A stretch of DNA of 64,000 nt, from NCBI GenBank assembly GCA_013115135.1, contig JABANP010000171.1:34234-98233 (forward strand), given 5' to 3'. The position numbers and the translations under genes are program-made. The stretch comes from Perkinsus olseni (Eukaryota > Perkinsozoa > Perkinsida > Perkinsidae). Below, piece by piece: positions 1-10,903 of the stretch; the first letter of the stretch is position 1, and every line of letters starts with the position of its first letter. The notes beneath the pieces are model-generated. The model searched no databases. It was not told where the DNA came from and saw nothing but the letters and a program-made list of their open reading frames with translations.

Positions 1-411
1 GTCCGATGCGTTGCCCTACTAATTTTCGTGCAACGAGGTAGTCTAACTGTTTCTGATTTTCCGACAATGTTCTCACGAAAGCCCCTCGGCCGTCGATCGG
101 CAGTGTCTTGATAACACAATAGTTGGTTCACTAGCTCTTTTTACAAGCGCCCTGTCATTCACTCCCGTTGTCTCAACTGCTCCTCCTTCCCGCTGCTGTA
201 TTTCGTTTACTACCCGCCCAATCGCTCACGATGCGTTGCCCTACTACGACAAGATAGTCTAACAGTCTCTGCCCCAGTAATACGTCGTGACGCCAGCAAC
301 CAGGACGGCTCCGCGTTCTCTGCCTCCTTCGCTGATACCACTTCTTCCACAATTCCCGTTGCCTCCAGGGGGAGCTGAGACGACACGACCGGCTTCAAAG
401 ACGATGGAAGA
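1..411 (-). repeat. Tandem/dispersed repeat with a remnant of secreted family A exon 2
   Basis: The phrase gatgcgttgccctacta occurs at about 5 and again at about 231, followed both times by a related tagtctaac..tctctg stretch, so two copies of a unit of about 226 bp are present. On the minus strand near 80-110 the sequence reads an I-D-G-R-G-A-F-V segment, the same tail that ends exon 2 of the family A gene at 18.8 kb (I-D-G-R-G-A-F-M). The DNA that follows (ttcactagctct.. and cattcactccc..) also matches the tandem repeat at 18.42-18.83 kb. I read this as a truncated family A locus or its exported intron repeat, not a working gene. Confidence 0.5.
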
Positions 412-421
412 NNNNNNNNNN
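412..421. other. Assembly gap (10 N)
   Basis: Ten consecutive N. The fixed round number suggests a scaffolding gap of unknown true size, so linkage of the first 411 bases to the rest rests on scaffolding evidence only. Confidence 0.98.
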
Positions 422-424
422 CGG

Positions 425-530
425 CCGTTGTAGCGCATGGATTTTTTTGTTAACCGGGAGGCAGAGTGCAAGTGAATTTTCCCCACGCACTCATCACCTG
501 TGGCGTTCTGGGAGTAATGGCGGATAAGTA
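425..530 (+). repeat. Dispersed repeat, copy 1 (partner at 26385-26480)
   Basis: About 100 bp starting near cggccgttgtagcgcatgga and running through ccccacgcactcatc and gttctgggagtaatggcgga is nearly identical to 26385-26480, with small indels in the T-run and just after it. Both copies lie in the same orientation. No coding domain is recognisable. It may be a short non-autonomous element or part of a larger duplicated segment whose left end is lost in the N gap. Confidence 0.7.
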
Positions 531-3500
531 TGGTCGCCTCGATGGAATTTTGCTAAAAAATAAATTCAAAGCCCTGGCGCGTAAACTCGCGAAATTTATC
601 ACTGGCACGGGTCGACTAACGAAGGTTGACTGCTCCCGGGGACCATATTAGCGGCTACAACGTCTATACGGCCGAGCCGCGTCCGCTGAATACTGAGAGG
701 AAGAAGTGAGGACGCCTCACTTAGAGACAGCCTGCTCGACCTCCTGAAGTTGTCCAGGGAGAAAGATACATTACGCAGCTCATCACTGTAGTACCCTCTC
801 ACGACCAGTCGCCGAATGCCAAACTGATAACGTCGAAACCTGAGGCACACCACGGGAATTACCCGAAATTTCCGAAAAAAATATTTTTCCTGCCTGCTGC
901 GACAGAGGAAACAAAGACACCTTAGAGAAGCTATCAACAATTCGCGTAATTTCCATACCATTAAAAATGCCGCCGCCCGGAATCGAACCTGGATCTCACC
1001 ACATATCAGGGTGCCCGTCAGACATCTCCAAGCGAATCCTCGAACAACTTCCCTCCAGCCTGGGGAGCTGAAAGAACGGCAGCCGCCGTGAGACTCCAAA
1101 TCACGACAGAAGGCAAAAACCGGGGAAAAATTATTTTTTCACCATTCGACTGAAAAGCGAGAAATTTCAATGCACAGAAAGAGGCGTCTCGGACGTCGTG
1201 AAAATCGTCGCATGACAAAATTATCCCGGTTGCTCAACTTAGTCCAGGAGTATGACGAGAATCTAGGTTTATCGGGAGCAAGAAGGGCAAATTGAAGCCA
1301 CGCTTCGACCAAGGTACTCGTGTCACCCACGCTACGACCTTAGATATTCTGTTAAAGCTGCATCCCGTAGGCTCCTGAGCATCCTCCACGCCGTTATCAC
1401 GATATCTATATCCTTCGGCTGCACAGCAGTGCCGCGCTTCCTTCTCCTCGAGGACTGTGTGCCAGCTCTAAGAACAATATTTCTTGACAGAGGTGAAACG
1501 AGGGTTTCTCTCGACTGGTTGACGGCAGAGGTGAGCAAAAACGGAGGCTCTCTCGGTCCAACAGACTGTCCGACGAAGAACTAACAAACGCTAATCGCCA
1601 TCAACCGTCAAGAATTGACAGGCTATGCACTTCGAAATATCACAATACCGTAATATTATTTGCCAATGAGAACCAGTGTGTATCACAAGTAATGATAGAG
1701 GAAAATTACAGAAGTGATGAATGACCGATCAACCATCACCCATTGCGGTCAAATCCTCTGCGAACGAGCCGCCCCGCCCGAAAACCCCATTTCCAAGCCT
1801 GATATCGTATCACCTCTCCCGTGGAAGTTTGTATCCTAAAGCTATCCGCGTGGCAATTTCCATGCCAAAATATAATGATCTGCGTAACCTGCACCGGTCT
1901 TCGTTCGGGATCTCGGGACGACAGATCTAACTCGACCCACGCACCTGACAGAATAATAGAGAAGGAATCTTTCACCCAGCACTAAGTTTTCCCAAGAACG
2001 ATCTATTGTTTATGGATCTTTCTAACGCGTCTTTGACCAGCTCGACCTCAAGATACGACTCCGACCCGGAAACCTATATTCTTCCTCCGAACGAAAAACC
2101 CGAATCATCTACTCCCACACCTACGCGCTTGGACCGTCCACCAGAACGTATCCTGTCGTCCGTCGGTAACGTTACTAGCCGGCTTCATAGATTCATCAGA
2201 TGCCTTGCACGGAATACCGTAACTACCAACAGGCGGATTGAGGGCGAACAGGAAGCGCGAGTTTGCTCACGCTAAGTCATCGTTGAAGCCAAGAGCATAT
2301 CTTCCGAGTTGTCGAGCACCTGATAGGATGAGAAAATTATTTTTTTCCATTTATGGGCTGCAGAAATGGAATACCACAAATTTGGCATTAGAACACACAA
2401 AAGGACAGCTTCCAGTGCGGCGGACAGGTCAATGAATATGCTACTAGCGGTACTACCTCCCACTACATCTATCGGGCTCATAAACTACTTCAAAGATTCA
2501 AAAATAACTCTCCAAGTTCTACGACGAAACTCATTTCGAGTTTGACTCAGTCTTCGGCAAGAAGGGAAGAAGGTCGGGCAAAATCAGAGAGAAGCCAACC
2601 TGTACGTATCAGGAGTAATCTTAACTGCCCCGAAAACTCAGCCTCAGTGGTCGTTAAAACTCTTCGTACTGCTTCGTTTCAGCTATTTTTTGATGGACAT
2701 GTTTGAAACGTGAAAAAATCAAATAAAAATTCTGATGCGCCGATTCTGCCGTCGGGAGAGTGCTGGTTGAGTTCTAAAATCATATAATTTAATACAGAAA
2801 ATTAACCTCGTCTATAATACCTTCATTTTAGCTTTCGTAATCTCGTCACTATCGGCAAAGCAAAGCTAAGCAACCGAAATTTCACCGCATTTCTTGTTAG
2901 ACCTCGAACAGTGGTAAAGATTGATGAGACTTAGAGGATCAAAACCCATTTTCAGCAAAGCTAAGCAATTACACCGAATCTCCATGAGACCTCAAATAAT
3001 GTTGAAAATTGACGAAATTTCGTTGATCAAAAGCCGTGCGAAAACCCGAGGGAAATCACACGCTCCGCGCGAACTTCATTTCAACGCACGCTCAATTCAC
3101 CGTGAACCCCCAGTACCACCTTTCCGGTCTACGCTCTCCGAAGAGGATCTTTCGCTGCTAGCTATTGATGAGTTAATATTCTGGACCTAAAAACACCCAG
3201 AAAAAATGCATCAACTTCTAAATTCAGCGAAAAAACGATTACAGAGCGAAAAACTCCGTCTCCCTTTCCACCCGGAGTCGAACGCGAAACGTTCCTAAAC
3301 CCGCATCAATCTGTAGTGCTCAGCATTTGAGCAGTAAAGATCGATCTGCTCGTGGTTCGACTCAACCTAGAGCCTCTAGCTTTTACTCATATTTCTCTTC
3401 GATGCAAAGACTCGGGCGAACGCTACCATCCAGATCGCGACCGACGTAGCCGTGCATGGCGGCAGCAAAGGAAAATGCGTCAAATTTCGGTCCAGCCGCA

Positions 3501-4079
3501 AAAGATGTCACCGATTCTTTCCGCGTTCTGAGTGTTTCGGCCATCACGCCGTTGACCCGTTTACTACCAGCTTTAAATCCTCGAACATCGCTGTGCCATA
3601 ACAGGAGGAGAAAGAGGAAAACTGCAAAAACAGACTCTTGGATCTTGGGAGACAGTCCGAACAGGTCCACGAGAATCTTTCTTCGCTATGAAGACCCCCC
3701 TATGTTGATCATCACTAGATTTAGCAAGCTCCAGCTCACACTGCGAAAAGAAGTACCATAACGAACAGCAACACCCTTACCATTAGTCCGAATTACACCC
3801 TAACCAGGATAGCAGCAACTACGATACCCCCGATCTGAAGAATGACCAATCTCCCGAAAGAGATCTGGCAATCACGACTGAAGGACGCTACCTTCATCCA
3901 AAATTTTACACAAAACGCTCTTCCACCACTGCAAAACTTCATCGAACAACGATGACGGAAGGTAGAACAAAAGCGGAGATTTTTCCGAACAAATTGACCA
4001 ACACAACGTGAAGAAGTGATGAGAAACTGGGGTGGGGGGCATTCAAGTGTTTCTGTCACCTTCGGAAACGGCCGCTACC
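531..4079. other. No convincing gene; intergenic with scattered short signals
   Basis: Open frames here are short, overlap on both strands and show no family I recognise. One minus-strand segment at about 1040-1090 is preceded by a pyrimidine-rich ttctttcag and followed by gtgagatcc, so it could be a small internal exon, but no neighbouring exon joins it. Two tRNA-like B-box sequences (977-990 and 3271-3285, both minus strand) occur without a foldable tRNA around them. AT-rich stretches around 2640-2900 look intergenic. Confidence 0.4.
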
Positions 4080-5270
4080 TTAAGCGCTCTTCTCCTCAGC
4101 AGCATCAGCAGCAGGAGAGACGATCTTGCCAACGATATCATCATCACGGAACACTTGGAAGTCCTCGCCGTCCAACTTCAAGTTCATACCGCCGAACTCG
4201 GGAATGATGACCTTATCGCCGGGCTGGACCGAGATTGGCACCTGATACCGTATCCAATCCCGCACCGCGAAGAGAACCTTTGATCCAACAGAGGCTATCA
4301 AACTGATCGATCTTTGCTGTAGGAAAGGGCGTGGAGGGTCGCTCAGAACATCCATGACAGATTCATGACAAAAGATTCCAAAAACTGCTCATGTGCTATG
4401 GGGGCGTTCAAAACACCAATTCAGAAACTGAGAATCGATCCTGGAACCGCATGATTTTACGCGTGAAAATCAGCTCCAGAATCGATTCCAGAATTACTTC
4501 ACTGAGCGACAAGTATGAATTTCGTATGGCTCACAACGATGTTCACTCGCCAGTTTGCAAGAGCGGATGGTGATGATAAGCGACTCACCTTCGTTCCATC
4601 GTTCAACACTCTGCCGTTGCCGATGGCCATCACCACAGCTTGGTTGATGGTGGGCTTGGCAGCTTCGGGGAGGAACACTCCGGTGGCCGTCTTGGACTCG
4701 ACGCTGAGGAAAGAAGACAAGTAGAACGGTTGAACGAGAGCAACAGAAAGCATTTGGTCAGGCACAAGAAAATTCTCAGAAGAAAGGTGAAAATGTCAGT
4801 CGGGAAAAAGCATGCCCTTTGAGAGATACAACACTGACGGTCAAAGACGATGCAAATATGAAGGAATCTTGGCAGAGGGTGAAAAGTGTTTAAGTGGCTT
4901 GCACAGGCGACAAAGAATGCACTAGAAAAAAGCATCTTTCATGCTAGTAAAACACGGAATAGGTCGACAGTTAACTGGGATTGTTAATCGGTCGGATCTT
5001 AACTGTTCAGCTGCGAGAGCGGGAAAATGGTGGGGATAGCAGAATTCACTAGAATTATAGACAACTAACTGGTACGCAAAGTAAAACAGGCGACAGGCGA
5101 CAGAGAGAAACGTATCTTTCATGCTGGTCAAAGACAGAATAGCTCGACCTTTTCTATCGTTTGAAGAAGCGGCAGACTTACCGGAGCTTCTGCACCAGGA
5201 CTCGATCGAGGAGGGGGATAAAGCGGCTGGCGACCTTTGAGGCTGCGGTGGTGGCTTGTACGACGGACAT
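4080..5270 (-). CDS. 10 kDa chaperonin (Cpn10/GroES), 3 exons
   Basis: Co-chaperonin that caps the Cpn60 ring; in eukaryotes normally in the mitochondrial matrix. Three exons join in phase: 5270-5182, 4703-4589 and 4241-4080, giving 121 aa. Exon 1 carries the N-terminal signature FIPLLDRVLVQKL, exon 2 the mobile-loop region with GVFLPEA, and exon 3 the conserved VQPGDKVIIPEFGG block and the DFQVFRDDDIVGKI ending. Splice sites are canonical (G|GTAAGT, TCAG|C, AAG|GTGAGT, TATCAG|G). The start ATG at 5270 gives about 17 residues before the conserved core, which could act as a short mitochondrial presequence, though this is inferred. It has a 14-residue Ala/Glu-rich tail beyond the usual end. Introns are 478 and 347 nt, longer than most in the window. 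Identity is very firm; only the exact N-terminus is open. Confidence 0.93.
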
Positions 5271-6293
5271 GAGTGAATATCTTCCAATAAAAATCACCTG
5301 AGGTCAACCTATGATACCCCTAAGTGTAAGATACGCTATCACTATCCGTTGATCACCTTCACAGTCAATACCGAATCGTCAGCCTCAGCAGGGAAGCCGC
5401 AATTGTTCAATGAGCGTCGGCGTTGAGGAAATGCAAGATTAGCAAGATTGACGTCATCTGCGCCCCGGTAATCGATATTTCTCACAAGTTATGACTGACC
5501 CGATTGGCTGTCTTGCCGGATGCCCTCCGACCCTCAAGGCTTGCCTACAGACTGGCATCAGCGATGATGATAAAGATGATGTTCTCGGCGGCCAATTTGT
5601 AAGATTTGGGCAAAATTTGGTATAAGATTCGCCGGTAATTGCGCGGGATTCGGCACCAAGGCGATAGTAAATTTTACAGCCAAGAAAGAAGCTCCAAAGT
5701 GAACTCTGATAGTTTCGCTTTTCTACGCTACTGGAAGAGCTCAAAACACTAAAACAGAATCTTCAGAATCTTTCATAAATAATAGAATCTTGGAATAAAG
5801 ATTCCCAAGTCGAGGTCCATCGACCGGCTTGACCGCGTGCGTGATTTTGTAGTTGCGAGAAGCGGCTTAGTTTTACCGATGCGTTCATTTTCTGGGGTTT
5901 CCTTGCCTGGATTCGCCGGCAAATGCTTGAAAACAAAACTAAACACGAAAAATGATGTCGAATCATGTAGTGATGAACTTTGAAACGATTTATTGATTGT
6001 TTGAATGTAGGATATTTCCTCTTCACAACCACTTGCACAACCGCTGCTTCTCCCACCATGTCAACGGCGGCTTTCATTTCTGCCACCCCAAAAGTGCACC
6101 AGTTGAATTCGCTTTCTGTGACGTTTCTCAGACGATCCAATATTGACCAAGAGCCGGGTCCTAGAGCCCCCCGAACGGGTCCACTCTAATGTTCTTGGTG
6201 GTAGGGGGCGCCTCATTATACCCGGAATAACGCCGGTTACTGAGGCAAACGAGACACTCTGGGTTGACGCAGAGATCATACATAGCTCCTTTC
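5271..6293. other. Intergenic; unrecognised minus-strand open frames
   Basis: Holds the upstream region of cpn10 and the expected 3' part of the broken family A copy. Minus-strand frames at 5454-5744 and 5763-6140 are open, but neither resembles exon 3 of family A nor any domain I know. Short similar phrases (attcgccgg) at about 5625 and 5910 hint at a decayed duplication. Confidence 0.35.
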
Positions 6294-6820
6294 TTACGCC
6301 ATCTCGAAAGGCTCCCGAGTACCAATCTTGGGACAAGCAATAAGGAATGTGGTCACTCCGGTGTACTTGCCGCATGACAGTTCCAGTGCTGACCAGCTAT
6401 TTGTACCATTCATACCATTACTGTAAGAGCAATGAACTCCGAAATTCGGAGTCCGAATGCTTCGTGCTCGGGAGGCATGACAAGATAAGACCTGTCGTCC
6501 ATTGGAGGGAAGCCCTGAGAAAAGGCCTAAAGATTGGACGAGGCTCATCAACTCAGATCATAATACTGAAAGAACTACTAGAAGCTTCATTCCTGGTAAA
6601 CCTCCGTCAGAGACTCTGATAACTCATCGCTAATAGTTGAAGAACTCTGACTCGGAGTTCTCGACTATCAGCATTGCTACTACAGGCAAACGGCGGTACT
6701 TACATCATCAGAGTGATGGGGAGCCACAGCCCCGATGGTGTCACCGCGCGGAAGGCTCGATGTGAAAACGGTAGCTGCAACGGTGACTGAAGCTTGGATG
6801 ATGGTCTTTTTAGTAGGCAT
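6294..6820 (-). pseudogene. Secreted family A, copy A1, frame-broken in exon 2
   Basis: Exon 1 (6820-6704) begins MPTKKTIIQASV and matches the signal-peptide exon of the copies at 19.3 and 25.9 kb; it ends at a GTAAGT donor. Exon 2 opens after tctcag at about 6521 with G-F-P-P, as in the other copies (D-F-P-P, T-F-P-P). The conserved second half (V-H-C-S-Y-S.., W-S-A-L, I-A-C-P-K-I) is then in a different frame. The break lies near the palindrome actccgaaattcggagt (6436-6452). Exon 2 ends with a GTAAGA donor in phase 2, as in copy A2, but I cannot find exon 3 downstream. Likely a pseudogene, or a copy with an assembly indel. Function of the family is unknown. Confidence 0.6.
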
Positions 6821-9119
6821 ATGAGGTATTATCCTTAACACTAGATAGACGCATCATCGAAGCCTTTGCATGGTGTTGTGACGTCACGTGACCGAGCAGC
6901 TTCTAAGAGAACCAGAACTGTCCATCCCCGGTTGAGTCCCCCGTGACTCAACCCAGGGCATCTTGTACACCCTTAAAGGAGCCTCCGTTAGCTCCCCCGT
7001 GGCCTGGGAAAGTAACACCGTGACCGAAATTAAAGATCGTGCGGATAGATATGGTTCGCCTTGGAGGAGCGAGCGCCGTCGGGAATTTTCCTTCGTACGG
7101 AGGCGACGCCCACGGGCCCCCTTGTGATCTGTGATGCTGTCATCAACGCGCGTCGCGTATACTGGATCGGTCCTACCTATTAGGTGGTCAGGAATCCCAC
7201 CAAAAATTGCCCACGTCTACTCAACAAAGTCCATCCCGAGTCTCATATTCCGTTTATCAATCACCCCATCAGAATCGACTTAGGCGGGTCACCTTTCGCG
7301 CGAAAGATGCCATCTCCTCAGCGCTGTTATCGAAGGTCTTGTCCTGAGGCAAGGCTGATCTTGTTATCACGAACTCTGAGCCTCAGATCCGTCTGCCGAA
7401 TCAGAGCGGAGAATCATTCGAGGACTTCAAGCTCAAAGCGAAGGAGAATCCTGAGCAGCTGGCTCGAGTCATCGAGATTGTCCCGGTAGGCTAGCTGTTG
7501 ATGAACAAGCGAGCCACGGCTAGAGGTGTCAGATAATACTAACTGATAAAGATGCTGTTGACGTGTTGGCGTCCATAGTTCCGCCGTTGCATGATTTTCT
7601 CGAGGCTTTCTTCCCGTCGGTGGAAGCCTCTGTTCGACGAGCCCAAACGATGAAGTCGCCAGCGGGGGACCTCCAATTGATACTGTACGCCCGCCCACTT
7701 ACCGTGGTCTCAGCATGCGCTGATGATTTAGTGGAGTTGTGGTATGATGAGGAATCACCCTCGCTCATACGTTGTAACTGTATTGTACTCGCTGAGCACT
7801 CCTTTCTTGCTATGATCTTGCCGGAGTTCTTCTGAATTTCTCTTTGCCCGTTGAGCGTTTTGTGCTTCACTCCGAGCTGTAAGTTTATGAATATGTTAGA
7901 AAGAAGCTCGTCGGGTCGAAGCCACGAGTCCGCCAGCCACCGCTACACCGCCTCGGGCTCGTCTGCCGATTGCCGGTTATCCAACAACAGAACGATGCTT
8001 CATCAGGTGAAGCTTCATAAATGTATCATCTTCTAGTATCCGAGCTGCCTCAGCCCAACCCCCTTGCACGTGTACGTGCTGCTCGTTGGGCCCGTCCGTG
8101 GTCCAACCCGGCTCCAATGCCGAGTCCTGGCTGTCGATGATATGTCTCGAGAGACTTGCCTTCCCCCTGGCGACGCGTGAACAACTACTGGAGCGAATCT
8201 GCAAGGCAGCGGCGCACAATGTGAGACCATCGCGGGCCGGCGCTACGCACCAACTGATAGTTAACACTCAACTCGAGTCGATCCCTTTGCTACAGTTTGT
8301 GAAAAAATCGCCCCTCGAAAAACGTTTACATAAAGATCGCGATTGAGTAATGAATAAAGAAAAACACCTGGGCTGCAGCCACCACAGCGTGCATGAGCGA
8401 GGAAATGGATCGTTATGGTTATCCATTCAGCGCCCGTTCCGGCTTAGCCTCGTACCGATGTTCTCGGTTAGGGGATTTCTGTGCCGTTGATGTGCAGTAC
8501 AATCAGAGGGTTCGGGTAAGAGAAATCCCGGGTGGGAAGAAAGTTCCCGTATTGATCAGGTTTGTCATTCTCTTGGGATGGGCCATTGCCACTTCTACAA
8601 GTGTCTCATGAACGTCGCCTACACTGGGGAATCTTTTGAGCATGTAATTTAATGTCCGACCTCTCTTTCAGAAGCAAGCTTCGACCTTAGATACCATCAT
8701 ACTTGTGTCCTGTCTGTCTCCGAAAGCTATGGCAGTGTCTCCGGTTCGATCCTTTGCTGCGGTACCAACGTCTATCGTCATTCTGGGAAAGCCGGCAGGC
8801 CTTGAGCCAGTCGAAGAGATGGTCTGAAGACTCTCCTTTAGTCTCACTCAGTTGCGTCTTCCCTTCAGGTACGACGCCCGGCTACAGCGCATCAAAACTC
8901 GCCTCATTTCGGAGTTTCCATTCAAGTGAACGGGAGCTTCTCAACAATTTCTCGCGTGTTCAACCAGCTCGACTCAGGGACACCAAGTGATTAGTCGCGA
9001 CCCGCGAGAAGGTCTTTGGCGGGAGTACCCTCTCCACTGTGAAGCATGCAAACCGTCGCGTGTTGATCCATTTTCTGCGGTCGCTCAGAAGATGTTCTTC
9101 GTTTGAATTAGTCAAGTGG
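6821..9119. other. Sparse region with possible plus-strand exon fragments
   Basis: No complete gene. Two plus-strand stretches look protein-like: about 7378-7488 (ends at a possible GTAGGC donor) and about 7553-7834, an 88-95 residue open segment with even composition ending in a stop. Their phases do not join by the splice sites I can see, so I do not call a gene. A second weak open stretch is at 8703-8989. The palindromic GTGACGTCACGTGAC-like sequence at about 6880 is a possible bZIP-type site by form only. Confidence 0.25.
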
Positions 9120-9300
9120 GTTCGTGTGGTGAGGGCGTCGGTCCCGGCTTAGACTCTTTCCGATGTGCCCAGCTAGCACCTCTCTGTAGCGTTGGCATGC
9201 GGTGCAATCAGACGATTCGCCAAGAAGCTTTCCTCAAGGGTACATTCAACCAGAGAGACTTCCTTCCTTCTAGCTGACTTCGCTTACATACCCGGGGGCT
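9120..9300 (+). repeat. Dispersed repeat family B, plus-strand copy
   Basis: The stretch ctgtagcgttggcatgcggt, then gtgcaatcag and attcaaccagagag, matches the reverse complement of 27140-27240, and its left part (gatgtgccc.. with agactc) matches both 24.66 and 27.2 kb. A shared frame reads S-V-A-L-A-C-G-A-I-R-R-F here and S-V-A-L-T-C-R-A-I-R-Q-I in the 27-kb copy, so the repeat probably derives from a coding exon. Function is unknown. Confidence 0.5.
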
Positions 9301-9553
9301 ATGCGTGTCACAGCTCGTGTTCTCTCCCAGACGAGCACAGCCGCCGATCCATCTCTCTTTCGACCGATCGAGACTTTCCTCATACATCGTGCTGTACATG
9401 ATACATAACATAGACGAGGCGAACATACTGTGAATCCGCCACGTCGCTCGGCGCAAGGAGTTCCGGCTGTCACGCCAATTCTACACGGTTATTCGATCTA
9501 CTGAAAAATGACTGTTCGCGTTGTCAGGGTTTGATAAGCGTATCTTTGAGTCC

Positions 9554-10468
9554 ATGTCGGGTCAGCACACAGTCTACACCCTAACGTCTCGAAGGCTTCG
9601 TGATCTCATCGGCAGCAGCGAATGTACTCTCTCACACCTGTACACTTCCATCTGGGGCTATGCCCGCCTGCATGGGTTGAAGAGGCCTCGAGGGACCCTG
9701 CAAACTGACGATCAACTTGCCGCGGTCTTCGGCAGGAAGGGCGTCATCCACTACTCGGACTTGCCACAGTTGCTATCCCCCTTGATCTCGCTGGGACGAG
9801 CCTCTCCTCCGGGGAGCATCGGAAGTCCCTCGCAAGCAGCCCTTGACGGATTCGGCGCCGATGTTCGCCGACCGAAGCTGTATCGGCCAAGTGACGAGTT
9901 GAAATTTGTGCTACAATCACAGCGACAACGTGAAATCTGCACCTTCGAGGAGGCCGTGAACGGTGTCAAGAACTACGCTATTGACAAGGGGCTCATACTG
10001 GATGTACACCCGATGTTCATAGTGACCGACTCGGTCTTGCGGCCACTCTTCCCTGCGGCCTCGGTTCCTCTGGGTATGCTGGGCAATTTCTTGTGGTACG
10101 CTTTGTCTCCTTCTGCCATCGCCACCACGGACTTTCCGAAAGAGTACTTCGCTCCGCCGACAACCGTGACTCCGAACCCTGGACTGGCAGCGATCGTCGG
10201 AGGGGGCTCGAAGACCTCGCAAGAGATTCTGCTGGACGTCGCCGCTTATGTGATACGAGAAGGACTTCAGAAGGAAGGGCGTGTTGTTGTTGACGACAAG
10301 CTAGCGGCTTTGAACTCAAGTTGGCGAGCTGGAAGCGTGATAGACAAACTCACCCTGTTCAAGCGGGTTGCGTGGAGCACTGTAAACGAAGCTGCCTTCG
10401 TTGAGCTGCCACTGCGACATCCACTACGAAGGCCGACGGCCTTGTCAAAAATCTTTGATGCCGTTTAA
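9554..10468 (+). CDS. SWIB/MDM2-domain protein with three SWIB-like units
   Basis: SWIB domains occur in SWI/SNF chromatin subunits, in MDM2-like folds and as stand-alone organelle or chlamydial proteins. This 304-aa protein opens with a clear SWIB domain at about residues 8-80: hydrophobic L..LIG start, the helix L-Y-T-S-I-W-G-Y-A-R-L-H-G-L, the D-D-Q-L-A-A-V-F-G core and a final helix ending P-L-I. Two weaker copies follow at about 129-195 (helix V-K-N-Y-A-I-D-K-G, T-D-S-V-L-R-P-L-F) and 221-285 (V-A-A-Y-V-I-R-E-G, V-D-D-K-L-A-A-L). The clear first unit is family knowledge; the repeat reading is my own alignment by eye. The reading frame is open back to about 9521, with an AG at 9526-9527 that could be a 3' splice site, so an upstream exon is possible. 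The ATG at 9554 is the first in frame. No targeting signal is obvious. Confidence 0.7.
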   Translation: MSGQHTVYTLTSRRLRDLIGSSECTLSHLYTSIWGYARLHGLKRPRGTLQTDDQLAAVFGRKGVIHYSDLPQLLSPLISLGRASPPGSIGSPSQAALDGFGADVRRPKLYRPSDELKFVLQSQRQREICTFEEAVNGVKNYAIDKGLILDVHPMFIVTDSVLRPLFPAASVPLGMLGNFLWYALSPSAIATTDFPKEYFAPPTTVTPNPGLAAIVGGGSKTSQEILLDVAAYVIREGLQKEGRVVVDDKLAALNSSWRAGSVIDKLTLFKRVAWSTVNEAAFVELPLRHPLRRPTALSKIFDAV

Positions 10469-10837
10469 CGAGATTAACGGAGCTCCGCGATGTGAAATGT
10501 GGAAGCGATTATTATCTAGTGTTTCCCTGTGATTAATGGAACTCCAATAAGCTGTCATCATTAATTTTCAGTTTACCTGCTCTGAGTTGAGTTGACGAGT
10601 CCGCTTACCAATCACTGACGAACATACGGACCTCCACATATCTGCAAACCGCGAATCTAACCACCTTCGACCTAAGATACGCCGGAGCTAGCACGCCCTG
10701 GGGCTAGAATCACCCTCAGCCGGCACAAAGATTCCTCGTCGCTGTCACCCTCGGTGTCTACTAGCCGTGATACAGCATTTACGCTGTATTACTGAATTAA
10801 CGTCGATCCTGGTCTGGCAACTCCATAGTAGATTCCT

Positions 10838-10874
<37 letters not shown>

Positions 10875-10903
10875 GCTACTACCCCTTTAATTTTAATCGA
10901 TTC
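10469..10903. other. Intergenic between the SWIB gene and carboxypeptidase
   Basis: About 435 bp with no open frame of note. It holds the TCA/CAT microsatellite (10840-10874) just upstream of the carboxypeptidase start and a short cttcgacctaagatacg motif near 10665 that recurs elsewhere in the window. It presumably contains the carboxypeptidase promoter. Confidence 0.5.
10840..10874 (+). repeat. Trinucleotide microsatellite (CAT)n
   Basis: An uninterrupted run of about 11.5 CAT units lies 30 bp before the carboxypeptidase start codon, so it falls in the likely 5'UTR or core promoter. Length polymorphism is expected. Confidence 0.95.
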
